Below are positions 1-8,185 of a DNA stretch of 64,000 nucleotides, piece after piece. How positions within the stretch are numbered: position 1 is the first letter of the stretch; each line of letters begins with the position of its first letter. A program made the position numbers and the translations under genes. The DNA comes from Pseudomonas brassicacearum. Lineage in GTDB: Bacteria > Pseudomonadota > Gammaproteobacteria > Pseudomonadales > Pseudomonadaceae. Location of the stretch: assembly GCF_003732265.1 (NCBI RefSeq), contig NZ_MOBK01000007.1, forward strand, positions 124,001 through 188,000, in the 5' to 3' direction. A model generated the notes under the pieces. That model did no database searches. It was not told the DNA's origin and saw only the letters and a program-made list of their open reading frames with translations.

Positions 1-1433
1 ATCGGCAGGCCAAACTGCTTGGCCAGGGCGAAAATCACCCCACCCTTGGCGGTGCCGTCGAGCTTGGTCAGCGCCAGGCCGGTCAGTTCGACGGTCTGGT
101 TGAATTGCTTGGCCTGGCTGATGGCGTTCTGGCCGGTGCCGGCATCGAGCACCAACAGCACTTCGTGCGGCGCATCGGCGTCGAGCTTGCTGATCACCCG
201 GCGAACCTTCTTCAGCTCTTCCATCAAGTTGTCTTTGGTGTGCAGACGACCGGCGGTGTCGGCGATCAGCACATCAATGCCACGGGCCTTGGCGGCCTGC
301 ACGGCATCGAAGATAACCGAAGCCGAGTCGGCGCCGGTGTGCTGGGCGATGACCGGGATCTTGTTGCGCTCGCCCCAGACCTGCAGTTGCTCGACTGCTG
401 CGGCACGGAAAGTATCACCGGCCGCGAGCATGACTTTCTTGCCTTCAAGCTGCAGCTTCTTCGCCAGTTTGCCAATGGTGGTGGTCTTGCCGGCGCCGTT
501 GACGCCCACCACCAGAATCACGAACGGCTTGTTCTGCGAGGTGATTTTCAGCGGTTGCTCGACCGGCTTGAGCATCGCGGCCAGCTCGGCTTGCAGGGAT
601 TTGTACAGGGCATCGGAATCGGCCAGCTCCTTGCGCGCGACCTTTTGGGTCAGGCGCTGGATGATCACCGACGTGGCCTCGACGCCAACGTCGGCGGTCA
701 GCAGGCGGGTTTCGAGGTCTTCGAGCAGTTCGTCATCGATGGCCTTCCGGCCCAGAAACAAGCTGGCCATGCCTTCGCCGATGCTGGCGCTGGTCTTGGA
801 CAGGCCTTGCTTGAGGCGGGCGAAGAAGCCGGCTTTGGATTCTTCTGTACGCGGCGGTTCGACGGGCGTTTCGACGGGCGCGGCAACCGGGGCTGGGGCT
901 GGAGCGACCGGAGCGACCGGAGCAACCGGAGCAACCGGAGCAACCGGAGCAACGGAAGCAGGAACCACCGGTTCTGCAACCACCGGTTCAGGCTCGGCCA
1001 CAACCACTGGCGCTACAACCGGCTCGACCACCGGAACCTGAACAGGCACAGGCACAGGCACGGGCTCAGGCACAAACGCGCTCGGGGCTGGAATCGGCGG
1101 CGTAACGTGCGGTGCCAACTCGTCTTCAACGAGGGCAACCGGCTCTTCGGCCACCGGCAGTGTCAGCCAGGGTTCGGCAATCGGGGTCAGGGTGGGTTGC
1201 GCTACGACTTCGGCAACGTGATCAGGCTCGACCACCGATTGCAGCACCGGCTCGGCGATCGGCAAGACGATCGGCGCGAGCTCTTCTTCTATTACCGGCG
1301 CCGGTGCGGGCTCAGAAAGTGGCTGTGGCTGTTCGACGACGGTTTCCTGCGGCTTTTTGCGCAGCCATCCGAACAGGCTTTTCTTCTCGCCAGCCGCAGC
1401 TGGGGCTTTCTTGTCGTCGTTGGAACCAAACAT
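1..1433 (-). CDS. ftsY: Signal recognition particle receptor FtsY (C-terminus cut by window edge)
   Basis: SRP receptor GTPase that docks ribosome-SRP complexes at the inner membrane. About 477 residues are visible and the C-terminal end lies beyond base 1. The start MFGSNDDKK is followed by a basic, amphipathic LFGWLRKK stretch, then a long acidic, Pro/Val/Ala-rich A domain (residues about 30-190). The NG GTPase domain follows, with the G1 loop GVNGAGKTTT near residue 308, DTAGRLH near 391 and TKLDGTAKGG near 456. Family knowledge: the A domain binds membrane and translocon. I see no good Shine-Dalgarno before the ATG, but the N-terminus agrees with Pseudomonas FtsY as I recall it. Divergent from the M16 peptidase genes. 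Identification is certain; the start is likely. Confidence 0.97.
   Translation of the reverse strand, partial: MFGSNDDKKAPAAAGEKKSLFGWLRKKPQETVVEQPQPLSEPAPAPVIEEELAPIVLPIAEPVLQSVVEPDHVAEVVAQPTLTPIAEPWLTLPVAEEPVALVEDELAPHVTPPIPAPSAFVPEPVPVPVPVQVPVVEPVVAPVVVAEPEPVVAEPVVPASVAPVAPVAPVAPVAPVAPAPAPVAAPVETPVEPPRTEESKAGFFARLKQGLSKTSASIGEGMASLFLGRKAIDDELLEDLETRLLTADVGVEATSVIIQRLTQKVARKELADSDALYKSLQAELAAMLKPVEQPLKITSQNKPFVILVVGVNGAGKTTTIGKLAKKLQLEGKKVMLAAGDTFRAAAVEQLQVWGERNKIPVIAQHTGADSASVIFDAVQAAKARGIDVLIADTAGRLHTKDNLMEELKKVRRVISKLDADAPHEVLLVLDAGTGQNAISQAKQFNQTVELTGLALTKLDGTAKGGVIFALAKQFGLP
901..954. repeat. Six 9-bp tandem repeats inside ftsY
   Basis: Six consecutive 9-bp units, GGAGCGACC twice and GGAGCAACC-like four times, encode repeated Val-Ala-Pro tripeptides in the FtsY A domain. 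Units keep the reading frame, so copy-number change would only lengthen or shorten the linker. Confidence 0.9.
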
Positions 1434-1778
1434 GGAGGACGGCTATCTCACGGTAGCGACGCGCCAAAGGGCGCCTCGGCAAATAAATATTCGATGCAGA
1501 ACAGACTGCGATTGATCCAGCTTGTTCACGCGCAACAATTTGTCGAGGTGCAAATCGCACCCCAAAGGTCGACTAATACGAAGGACTGGAACGGCATCGT
1601 CGGCGAAAACGCAGAGTTTAGCTGTCAAACTCGTAGCTTGCGCCGCAAACCCAAACAACCTGCAGACCGATCAAAGGCCTGATAGGCGTGGCCGCCAGTA
1701 AAACGGACCGTTATCCTAGCACCCTCTCGCCCGCTGACGCTAAGACCAAGCGGGCAGCCCAACAGGTTTAAAAAACGA
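1434..1778. other. Divergent intergenic region ftsY / M16 peptidase
   Basis: About 345 bases without a credible gene. It must carry the promoters of ftsY (leftward) and of the peptidase pair (rightward). Open frames crossing it are shadows with no ribosome site. I see no strong sigma70 box pair, terminator or repeat that I would defend. Confidence 0.6.
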
Positions 1779-3134
1779 ATGAATGCTCTAGCCCGCCGCG
1801 CTGCAGGCCTGCTGCTCAGCACAGTTTGTCTGCCACTGTCAGCCTTGGCTGCCGATCCACAACCCACCCACGAATTCACCCTCGATAACGGCTTGAAAGT
1901 TATCGTGCGCGAAGACCATCGGGCGCCGGTGGTGGTGTCCCAGGTCTGGTACAAGGTCGGCTCCAGCTACGAAACACCGGGCCAGACCGGTCTTTCCCAT
2001 GCGCTGGAACACATGATGTTCAAGGGCAGCGAGAAAGTCGGCCCCGGCGAAGCCTCGCTGATCCTGCGTGACCTCGGCGCCGAAGAGAACGCGTTCACCA
2101 GCGACGATTTCACCGCCTATTACCAAGTGCTGGCCCGCGACCGCCTGGGCGTGGCCTTCGAACTGGAAGCCGACCGCATGGCCAGCCTGCGCCTGCCGGC
2201 TGACGAGTTCACCCGCGAGATCGAAGTCATTAAAGAAGAACGTCGCCTGCGCACCGACGACAAGCCGATGTCCAAGGCCTACGAACGCTTCAAGGCGATG
2301 GCTTACCCGGCCAGCGGTTACCACACGCCGACCATCGGCTGGATGGCGGACCTGGACCGCATGAAAGTCGAAGAGCTGCGCCACTGGTACCAATCCTGGT
2401 ACGTGCCGAACAACGCCACGTTGGTGGTGGTCGGTGACGTGACCCCGGACGAGGTCAAGGCCCTGGCCCAACGTTACTTCGGCCCGATCGCCAAGCGTGA
2501 CGTGCCCCCGGCGAAAATCCCGTTGGAACTGGCCGAGCCCGGCGAGCGCCTGATTACCCTGCACGTGCAAACCCAATTGCCGAGCCTGATGCTGGGCTTC
2601 AACGTGCCCAGCATCGCCACCGCCGAAGACAAACGTTCGGTGAACGCCTTGCGCCTGATCTCGGCCCTGCTCGATGGCGGCTACAGCGGCCGCATACCGG
2701 CGCAACTGGAACGCGGCGAAGAGCTGGTGTCCGGCGGTTCGTCGAGCTACGACGCCTACACCCGCGGCGACAGCCTGTTCACCTTGTCGGCCACGCCGAA
2801 CACGCAGAAAAAGAAAACCATGGCCCAGGCCGAAGCCGGTCTGTGGAAGCTGCTTGAACAGCTGAAAACCACCGCGCCGTCCGCTGAAGAACTCGAGCGT
2901 GTGCGGGCCCAGGTAATTGCCGGTCTGGTCTATGAGCGCGATTCGATCACCAGCCAGGCCACGTCCATCGGCCAACTGGAAACCGTCGGCCTGTCGTGGA
3001 AACTGATGGATACCGAACTCAGCGACCTGGAAAGCGTAACCCCGCAAGACATCCAGAACGCCGCCAAGCTGTATTTCACCCGCGAACGTCTCAGCGTCGC
3101 CCATGTCCTGCCACTGGAGACGACTCATGAGTGA
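1779..3134 (+). CDS. Periplasmic M16 family zinc metallopeptidase (catalytic member)
   Basis: Zinc endopeptidase of the pitrilysin/mitochondrial processing peptidase family, 451 residues. A Sec signal peptide ends at about residue 25 (SALAA), so it is exported. The inverted zinc motif HxxEH is intact (His74, Glu77, His78 in LSHALEHMMFKG), and the downstream ligand is in the VIKEERR segment (Glu153/154). A C-terminal M16C-like domain follows. It overlaps the next M16 gene by 8 bases (ATGAGTGA), so the two are translationally coupled and probably form a heterodimer, as in alpha/beta processing peptidases. The substrate is not evident; peptide or protein quality control is an inference. Confidence 0.92.
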   Translation: MNALARRAAGLLLSTVCLPLSALAADPQPTHEFTLDNGLKVIVREDHRAPVVVSQVWYKVGSSYETPGQTGLSHALEHMMFKGSEKVGPGEASLILRDLGAEENAFTSDDFTAYYQVLARDRLGVAFELEADRMASLRLPADEFTREIEVIKEERRLRTDDKPMSKAYERFKAMAYPASGYHTPTIGWMADLDRMKVEELRHWYQSWYVPNNATLVVVGDVTPDEVKALAQRYFGPIAKRDVPPAKIPLELAEPGERLITLHVQTQLPSLMLGFNVPSIATAEDKRSVNALRLISALLDGGYSGRIPAQLERGEELVSGGSSSYDAYTRGDSLFTLSATPNTQKKKTMAQAEAGLWKLLEQLKTTAPSAEELERVRAQVIAGLVYERDSITSQATSIGQLETVGLSWKLMDTELSDLESVTPQDIQNAAKLYFTRERLSVAHVLPLETTHE

Positions 3135-4617
3135 GCGCAAAAAACCACGCCTGGCCCTGATCGGCCTGATCGCCGTCGCCCTGATCGGCTCCGCAGCGTT
3201 TTATTTGTCGAGAAGTGAAGATTCCAAAGCCAGCGAGGCCCTGGACAAAGCCAAGTCCAGCCAGAAGCTCCAATCGCTGACCGAACTCGACGGCAAGGCG
3301 CCAAGCCACCGCACGCTCGACGTACAGACCTGGAATACCGCCGAAGGCGCCAAGGTGATGTTCGTCGAAGCGCGTGAGCTGCCGATGTTCGACATGCGCC
3401 TGATCTTCGCCGCCGGCAGCAGCCAGGACGGTACTGCGCCGGGCCTGGCCGTGCTGACCAACGCGATGCTCAACGAAGGTGTGGCCGGCAAAGATGTCGG
3501 CGCCATCGCTCAGGGCTTCGAAGGCCTGGGCGCTGACTTCGGCAACGGCGCGTTCAAGGACATGGCGCTGGCTTCCTTGCGCAGCCTCAGTGCCAAGGAC
3601 AAACGCGAACCGGCCCTGAAGCTGTTCTCTGAAGTGATCGGCAAACCGACCTTCCCTGCCGATTCCTTCGCGCGCATCAAGAACCAGATGCTCGCCGGTT
3701 TCGAATACCAGAAACAGAACCCCGGCAAACTGGCGAGCCTGGAGCTGATGAACCGTTTGTACGGCGATCACCCTTACGCGCACTCCAGCGATGGCACGGC
3801 GAAAACCGTTCCGGCGATCACTCTGGCGCAGCTCAAAGCTTTCCACGAGAAAGCCTACGCCGCCGGCAACGTAGTGATTGCGCTGGTCGGTGACTTGTCC
3901 CGCGCCGAGGCCGAAGCGATTGCCGCGCAAGTCTCCAGCGCACTGCCCAAAGGCCCGGCACTGGCGAAGATCGCGCAGCCGCAAGAACCGAAAGCCAGCG
4001 TCGGCCACATCGAGTTTCCGTCCAAGCAAACCAACCTGATGCTCGCGCAACTGGGCATCGACCGTGACGATCCGGACTACGCCGCCCTGTCCTTGGGCAA
4101 CCAGATCCTCGGCGGCGGTGGTTTCGGCACCCGTCTGATGAGCGAAGTGCGCGAAAAACGCGGACTGGCGTACGGCGTGTACTCGGGCTTCACCCCGATG
4201 CAGGCGCGCGGCCCGTTCATGATCAACCTGCAGACCCGCGCCGAGATGAGCGAAGGCACGCTGAAACTGGTGCAGGACGTGCTGGCCGACTACCTTAAAA
4301 CCGGCCCGACACAGAAAGAACTCGATGACGCCAAGCGTGAACTGGCCGGCAGCTTCCCGCTGTCCACCGCCAGCAACGCCGATATCGTCGGCCAGTTGGG
4401 CGCCATGGGTTTCTACAACCTGCCGCTCAATTATCTGGATGACTTCATGCGTGAGTCCCAGAGCCTGACCGTCGACCAGGTCAAGACCGCACTGAACAAA
4501 CACTTGAGCACGGACAAAATGGTCATCGTCAGCGCTGGCCCGACCGTGCCACAAAAGCCGTTACCGGCCCCATCTGATAAACCTGCCGAGCAGCCGCTCG
4601 GGGTTCCGGAGCATTAA
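3127..4617 (+). CDS. M16 family protein lacking the zinc motif (probable partner subunit)
   Basis: A 496-residue M16-fold protein with an N-terminal membrane anchor or uncleaved signal (residues about 8-27). In the region matching the zinc site the sequence reads LAVLTNAMLNEG instead of HxxEH, so it should be catalytically dead and serve as partner of the upstream peptidase. The C-terminal half keeps the typical GGGGFGTRLMSEVREKRGLAY segment used for substrate binding in the family. Start at 3127 was chosen over an upstream ATG at 3103 because of the ATGAGTGA overlap and the GGAG eight bases before it. Its stop overlaps the rsmD start by one base (TAATG). Confidence 0.9.
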   Translation: MSERKKPRLALIGLIAVALIGSAAFYLSRSEDSKASEALDKAKSSQKLQSLTELDGKAPSHRTLDVQTWNTAEGAKVMFVEARELPMFDMRLIFAAGSSQDGTAPGLAVLTNAMLNEGVAGKDVGAIAQGFEGLGADFGNGAFKDMALASLRSLSAKDKREPALKLFSEVIGKPTFPADSFARIKNQMLAGFEYQKQNPGKLASLELMNRLYGDHPYAHSSDGTAKTVPAITLAQLKAFHEKAYAAGNVVIALVGDLSRAEAEAIAAQVSSALPKGPALAKIAQPQEPKASVGHIEFPSKQTNLMLAQLGIDRDDPDYAALSLGNQILGGGGFGTRLMSEVREKRGLAYGVYSGFTPMQARGPFMINLQTRAEMSEGTLKLVQDVLADYLKTGPTQKELDDAKRELAGSFPLSTASNADIVGQLGAMGFYNLPLNYLDDFMRESQSLTVDQVKTALNKHLSTDKMVIVSAGPTVPQKPLPAPSDKPAEQPLGVPEH

Positions 4618-5228
4618 TGGCCACGCGTCCTAAAAAACCTGTTCACAACGTCCATAACGGCGTGAATCAACTGCGCATCATCGGCGGCGAATGGGGCAGC
4701 CGAAAGCTGAGCTTCCCCGACGCCCCGGGCCTGCGCCCGACGCCGGACCGGGTGCGTGAAACCCTGTTCAACTGGCTCGCGCCGTATGTCGCGGGCGCCA
4801 AGGTGCTGGACCCGTTCGCCGGCAGCGGCGCACTGTTCCTCGAAGCCCTGTCCCGTGGCGCGGCCATGGGCCAGGCGCTGGACGCGAGCAACATCGCGGT
4901 CGCCAGCATCAAGGAACATCTGGGCACACTGCGCTGCACCACCGGCCAGATTCAGACCGCCGACGCCCTGCGCTATCTGGAAACCCAGACCGCCACGGCC
5001 TACGACCTGGTGTTCCTCGACCCGCCGTTCAACCAGAACCTGCTGCCGGGCGTCTGCACGCTGCTGGAAGAGCGTCAGTGGCTGGCCGACGAGGCCTGGA
5101 TCTACACTGAAAGCGAAAACGCGCCGTCGTCCCTCGGTTTGCCAGGCAACTGGCGCCTGCACCGGGAACAGAAATCCGGGCGGGTCTACTACGCGTTGTG
5201 GCAACGTATGGCAGAGATCGCCGGTTAA
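4617..5228 (+). CDS. rsmD: 16S rRNA (guanine-966-N2)-methyltransferase RsmD
   Basis: SAM-dependent methyltransferase that modifies G966 of 16S rRNA in the 30S subunit, 203 residues, the usual length. It shows the RsmD start IIGGEWGSRKLSFPDAPGLRPT, the SAM loop DPFAGSGALFLEALSRGA (about residues 64-81) and the catalytic LVFLDPPFN motif (about 127-135). Third gene of the coupled run after the two M16 genes, which together face away from ftsY; rsmD next to ftsY is a common gamma-proteobacterial arrangement. Confidence 0.96.
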   Translation: MATRPKKPVHNVHNGVNQLRIIGGEWGSRKLSFPDAPGLRPTPDRVRETLFNWLAPYVAGAKVLDPFAGSGALFLEALSRGAAMGQALDASNIAVASIKEHLGTLRCTTGQIQTADALRYLETQTATAYDLVFLDPPFNQNLLPGVCTLLEERQWLADEAWIYTESENAPSSLGLPGNWRLHREQKSGRVYYALWQRMAEIAG

Positions 5229-5283
5229 TCGACCGGCCTGAAAAGGTGCGCACCCGTTGCGCACCGCTGCATCGAGAGCAATC

Positions 5284-6282
5284 GTGTCCCATCCGCCAGA
5301 CCGCTTCACCCCCGCCTTGGGCCTGGGCAATCCGCACTTGCAAACCTTGTGGGGACCGCTTTGGCGCAAAACCACGCACATCGAACGCGAGCGCGAACGC
5401 TTGTGGCTCGAAGACGGCGACTTTCTCGACCTCGACTGGCACGGCCCACACAGCGCGACTGCACCGTTGGTGCTGGTGTTGCACGGGCTGACCGGCTCCT
5501 CGAATTCACCGTATGTGGCCGGCGTGCAAAAGGCCCTCGCCGCCCAAGACTGGGCCAGTGTCGCGTTGAACTGGCGCGGCTGTTCGGGCGAACCTAATCT
5601 GTTGGCGCGCAGCTACCATTCCGGCGCCAGCGAAGACCTCGCCGAAACCATCAGGCACCTGCGGGCCAAACGTCCATTAGCGCCGCTGTACGTGGTGGGT
5701 TATTCCTTGGGCGGCAATGTCTTGCTCAAGCACTTGGGTGAATCCGGCAGTGACAGCGGCGTGGCCGGCGCGGTCGCGGTGTCGGTGCCGTTTCGCCTCG
5801 ACCAGTGCGCGGACCGTATCGGACAGGGCTTTTCCAGGGTTTATCAGGCGCATTTCATGCGCGAGATGCTCGCCTACATCAAGAACAAACAGCGCCAGTT
5901 CCAGCACGACGGACGCGAAGAGGGCCTTGCGGCGTTGGCAGCACTGGGTTCGCTGGAAAACATGCGCACCTTCTGGGATTTCGATGGCCGGGTCACAGCG
6001 CCATTGAATGGTTTTATCGATGCCGAGGATTATTACCGCCGCGCGTCGAGCCGTTATTTCCTTGGGGAGATTCGCACACCGACCCTGATCATTCAGGCGG
6101 CCGACGATCCCTTCGTCTTCCCCCACAGCCTGCCGCAAGCCGACGAATTGTCGGCCTGCACGCAACTGGAATTACAGACCAGGGGCGGGCATGTCGGCTT
6201 CGTCGATGGCTCGTTCAGGCAACCGGGTTATTACCTGGAACGACGCATTCCGCAGTGGCTGGCCGCCGTGGGGCGCGAGTAG
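5284..6282 (+). CDS. YheT-type alpha/beta hydrolase
   Basis: Serine hydrolase of the YheT/ABHD1-3-like branch, about 332 residues. Features are the FTPALGLGNPHLQTLWGPLW start typical of the family, the oxyanion region VLVLHGLTGSSNSPYV, the nucleophile elbow GYSLGGN and the catalytic His in GGHVGFVDGS. The start was set at a GTG because family members begin with SHPPDRF; an upstream TTG at 5257 in the same frame would add nine residues. The substrate is unknown; related enzymes act on lipid esters. It lies 55 bases after rsmD and is probably co-transcribed. Confidence 0.88.
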   Translation: MSHPPDRFTPALGLGNPHLQTLWGPLWRKTTHIERERERLWLEDGDFLDLDWHGPHSATAPLVLVLHGLTGSSNSPYVAGVQKALAAQDWASVALNWRGCSGEPNLLARSYHSGASEDLAETIRHLRAKRPLAPLYVVGYSLGGNVLLKHLGESGSDSGVAGAVAVSVPFRLDQCADRIGQGFSRVYQAHFMREMLAYIKNKQRQFQHDGREEGLAALAALGSLENMRTFWDFDGRVTAPLNGFIDAEDYYRRASSRYFLGEIRTPTLIIQAADDPFVFPHSLPQADELSACTQLELQTRGGHVGFVDGSFRQPGYYLERRIPQWLAAVGRE

Positions 6283-6285
6283 CCG

Positions 6286-6438
6286 ATGGACGTCGATCAG
6301 GGCGAGTCGATCCGCTTCTGGCAAACGGCGCCGAAATTGGGGTTTGCCGATCAGAGTCATCTGGGTCGGCAGTTCAAGCAGGTGTATGGCGTGGGGCCGG
6401 GGGCGTATCGCAGCGCCCGAAAACCGCTCTGGGATTGA
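6286..6438 (+). pseudogene. Remnant of an AraC-family regulator C-terminus
   Basis: A 50-codon open stretch encodes GFADQSHLGRQFKQVYGV followed by GPGAYR, the second helix-turn-helix of an AraC/XylS DNA-binding domain. It then ends at a stop after RKPLWD. No first helix-turn-helix or sensor domain is present upstream: the hydrolase ends three bases before. I read this as the tail of a decayed AraC gene rather than a functional protein. Confidence 0.7.
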
Positions 6439-6479
6439 GCGTGGCGCAAATCCCAGTGTGGGAGCATTGGGATCTGTGT

Positions 6480-7334
6480 TTATTCGCCGATAGCGACGCC
6501 GTGTGAGGGATCGTTGATCCACTCGCTCCACGAACCGGCATACAACGAAGCCAACGGATAACCCGCCAGGCACAGCGCAAACAGGTTATGGCAAGCCGTT
6601 ACGCCCGACCCGCAGTACGCCACCAGATCGGTCGGCGAGCGATCACCAAGTTTCGCGGCAAATCGCTGCTTGAGCTGATCAGCCGGCAAAAACCGCCCAT
6701 CGCCGCCAAGGTTGTCGGTAAACGCCGCACATTGCGCCCCCGGAATGTGCCCGGCTATCGGATCAATCGGTTCCACTTCGCCTTTGAAACGCGGCAAGCC
6801 GCGGGCATCGAGCAAGGTCAACTCAGGTTGGCCGAGACGCTGCTCAAGCTGTTGCGTACTCAAGACCAGCGCGTTGTCCGGCGTCCCGCTGAAGGTGCCC
6901 CGTTTGGTGTCGCACGCATCCAGACTGAGCGGCAAACCCGCCGCATGCCAGGCCTTGAGCCCGCCATCCAGAATAAACACGCCGTCACGCTTGCCCAGCC
7001 ATGCCAGTAACCACCAGGCCCGCGCCGCAAAGGCACCGGGACCGTCATCGTACAAAACCACTTCGCTGTCGGGGTTGATGCCCCAGGCTTGCAGGCGCTC
7101 GATCAAGTCATCCGCTTCAGGCAGCGGATGACGCCCGGTCACGCCCTTGACCACCGTCCCGCTCAAATCACGCTCGAGATCGGCAAACTTCGAACCGGCG
7201 ATGTGCCCTTCGGCATAGCTGCGCTGGCCGTAATCCGGGTCTTCGAGGGCAAAACGACAATCGAGAATCACCAGCCCCGGCTGGTCCTTTTTCAGGTCCA
7301 GTGCTTGCGGGCTGATCAGTTGCGCAATGGGCAT
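6480..7334 (-). CDS. Thiosulfate/3-mercaptopyruvate sulfurtransferase (two rhodanese domains)
   Basis: Cytosolic sulfur-transfer enzyme, 284 residues. Two rhodanese domains: the N-terminal one is structural (LVILDCRFALEDPDYGQ...), the C-terminal one is catalytic with the active loop CGSGVTACHN near residue 240. The CGSGVTA loop is typical of 3-mercaptopyruvate sulfurtransferases (SseA-like), whereas thiosulfate sulfurtransferases carry CRxGxR/T. It stands 33 bases downstream of laoR on the same strand, so it may be read through from it. I see no evidence for a specific physiological donor. Confidence 0.92.
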   Translation of the reverse strand: MPIAQLISPQALDLKKDQPGLVILDCRFALEDPDYGQRSYAEGHIAGSKFADLERDLSGTVVKGVTGRHPLPEADDLIERLQAWGINPDSEVVLYDDGPGAFAARAWWLLAWLGKRDGVFILDGGLKAWHAAGLPLSLDACDTKRGTFSGTPDNALVLSTQQLEQRLGQPELTLLDARGLPRFKGEVEPIDPIAGHIPGAQCAAFTDNLGGDGRFLPADQLKQRFAAKLGDRSPTDLVAYCGSGVTACHNLFALCLAGYPLASLYAGSWSEWINDPSHGVAIGE

Positions 7335-7367
7335 AGCGGGCTCCTGTGAATAAGTCGGTGTTCGATC

Positions 7368-8039
7368 CTACTGCACTTCCTCAAGGGCTTGGGCCAACGG
7401 CACGTAAAACTCTTCGTACAGCGCATCCACGGCATCGCGCGCCTGATCCGTGACGAAACCGGCCTCAAGCACCAGCACCTGATACACGCCCCGTTTAATG
7501 GCTTGCTCGCTCAAGTGATTGGAGTTTTCCCGCGTGGTGCACAGGAATCGCACCCAGGACGTCAGGATGATCCACGCATTCAGTGTCAGGGACTCGATCT
7601 GGACCTTGTCCATCTGCAGGATGCCGGCCTCGACGAAGCCCGCATAGATGTGCGTCCCATGGATCAGGCAGCGCTGGGAAAACCGTCGGTAACGGGCGGC
7701 GAGTTCCGGATCGCTGTCGAGCAAGTGCTCGAGATCGCGATGCAAAAACCGGTAGCGCCACATCGCCGCCAGCAACTCCTGAAGGTAGAAGCGCTTGTCG
7801 TCCACCGTCGACGCACGCCCCTGCGGCGGGCGCAGAAAGCTGTCCACCAGGCTTTCGTACTCACTGAACAACACGGCGATGATCGCCTGCTTGTTGGGGA
7901 AGTGGTAGTACAGGTTGCCCGGTGAAATTTCCATGTGGGCAGCAATGTGGTTGGTGCTGATGCTGCGCTCACCCTGCTGATTGAACAGCTCCAGGCTGTT
8001 CTGCACGATGCGCTCGCTGGTTTTGATCCGAGGGGCCAT
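7368..8039 (-). CDS. laoR: TetR-family repressor LaoR
   Basis: A 223-residue TetR regulator. The N-terminal helix-turn-helix spans about residues 10-56 (SISTNHIAAHMEISPGNLYYHF), followed by an all-alpha ligand domain. Divergent from laoC with 146 bases between starts. That gap holds a 30-bp inverted repeat over a likely promoter, the expected arrangement for a local repressor. In P. aeruginosa the orthologous locus (PA0364-PA0367, as I recall it) is the LaoABCR system for oxidising long-chain alcohols, with LaoR as repressor; the assignment here rests on matching gene order and families. Confidence 0.85.
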   Translation of the reverse strand: MAPRIKTSERIVQNSLELFNQQGERSISTNHIAAHMEISPGNLYYHFPNKQAIIAVLFSEYESLVDSFLRPPQGRASTVDDKRFYLQELLAAMWRYRFLHRDLEHLLDSDPELAARYRRFSQRCLIHGTHIYAGFVEAGILQMDKVQIESLTLNAWIILTSWVRFLCTTRENSNHLSEQAIKRGVYQVLVLEAGFVTDQARDAVDALYEEFYVPLAQALEEVQ

Positions 8040-8125
8040 GGCTTGAGCTTTAATTCAGAGTGCGATGACAGGCATCTTACGACCTATCCGCGAGTGGATA
8101 AAACAATGCTGTTCCAGGATGTCAT

Positions 8126-8157
8126 TTGACTTTCTAGAGCATAGACTCTAAAAAGTC
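8126..8157 (+). promoter_or_regulatory. Probable LaoR operator overlapping the laoC promoter
   Basis: Inverted repeat GACTTTCTAGAG-6 nt-CTCTAAAAAGTC at 8128-8157 with 11 of 12 arm positions complementary. A -35-like TTGACT at 8126 and a -10-like TAAAAA at 8149, 17 bases apart, lie within it, so a bound TetR dimer would block polymerase. Position and symmetry are seen; binding by LaoR is inferred. Confidence 0.7.
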
Positions 8158-8185
8158 ACTCATTACAATAAATCCGGAGCCGACA

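Noticed and set aside
105..1682. Long open frame opposite ftsY
   Set aside because: Shadow of ftsY, low complexity, no motif.
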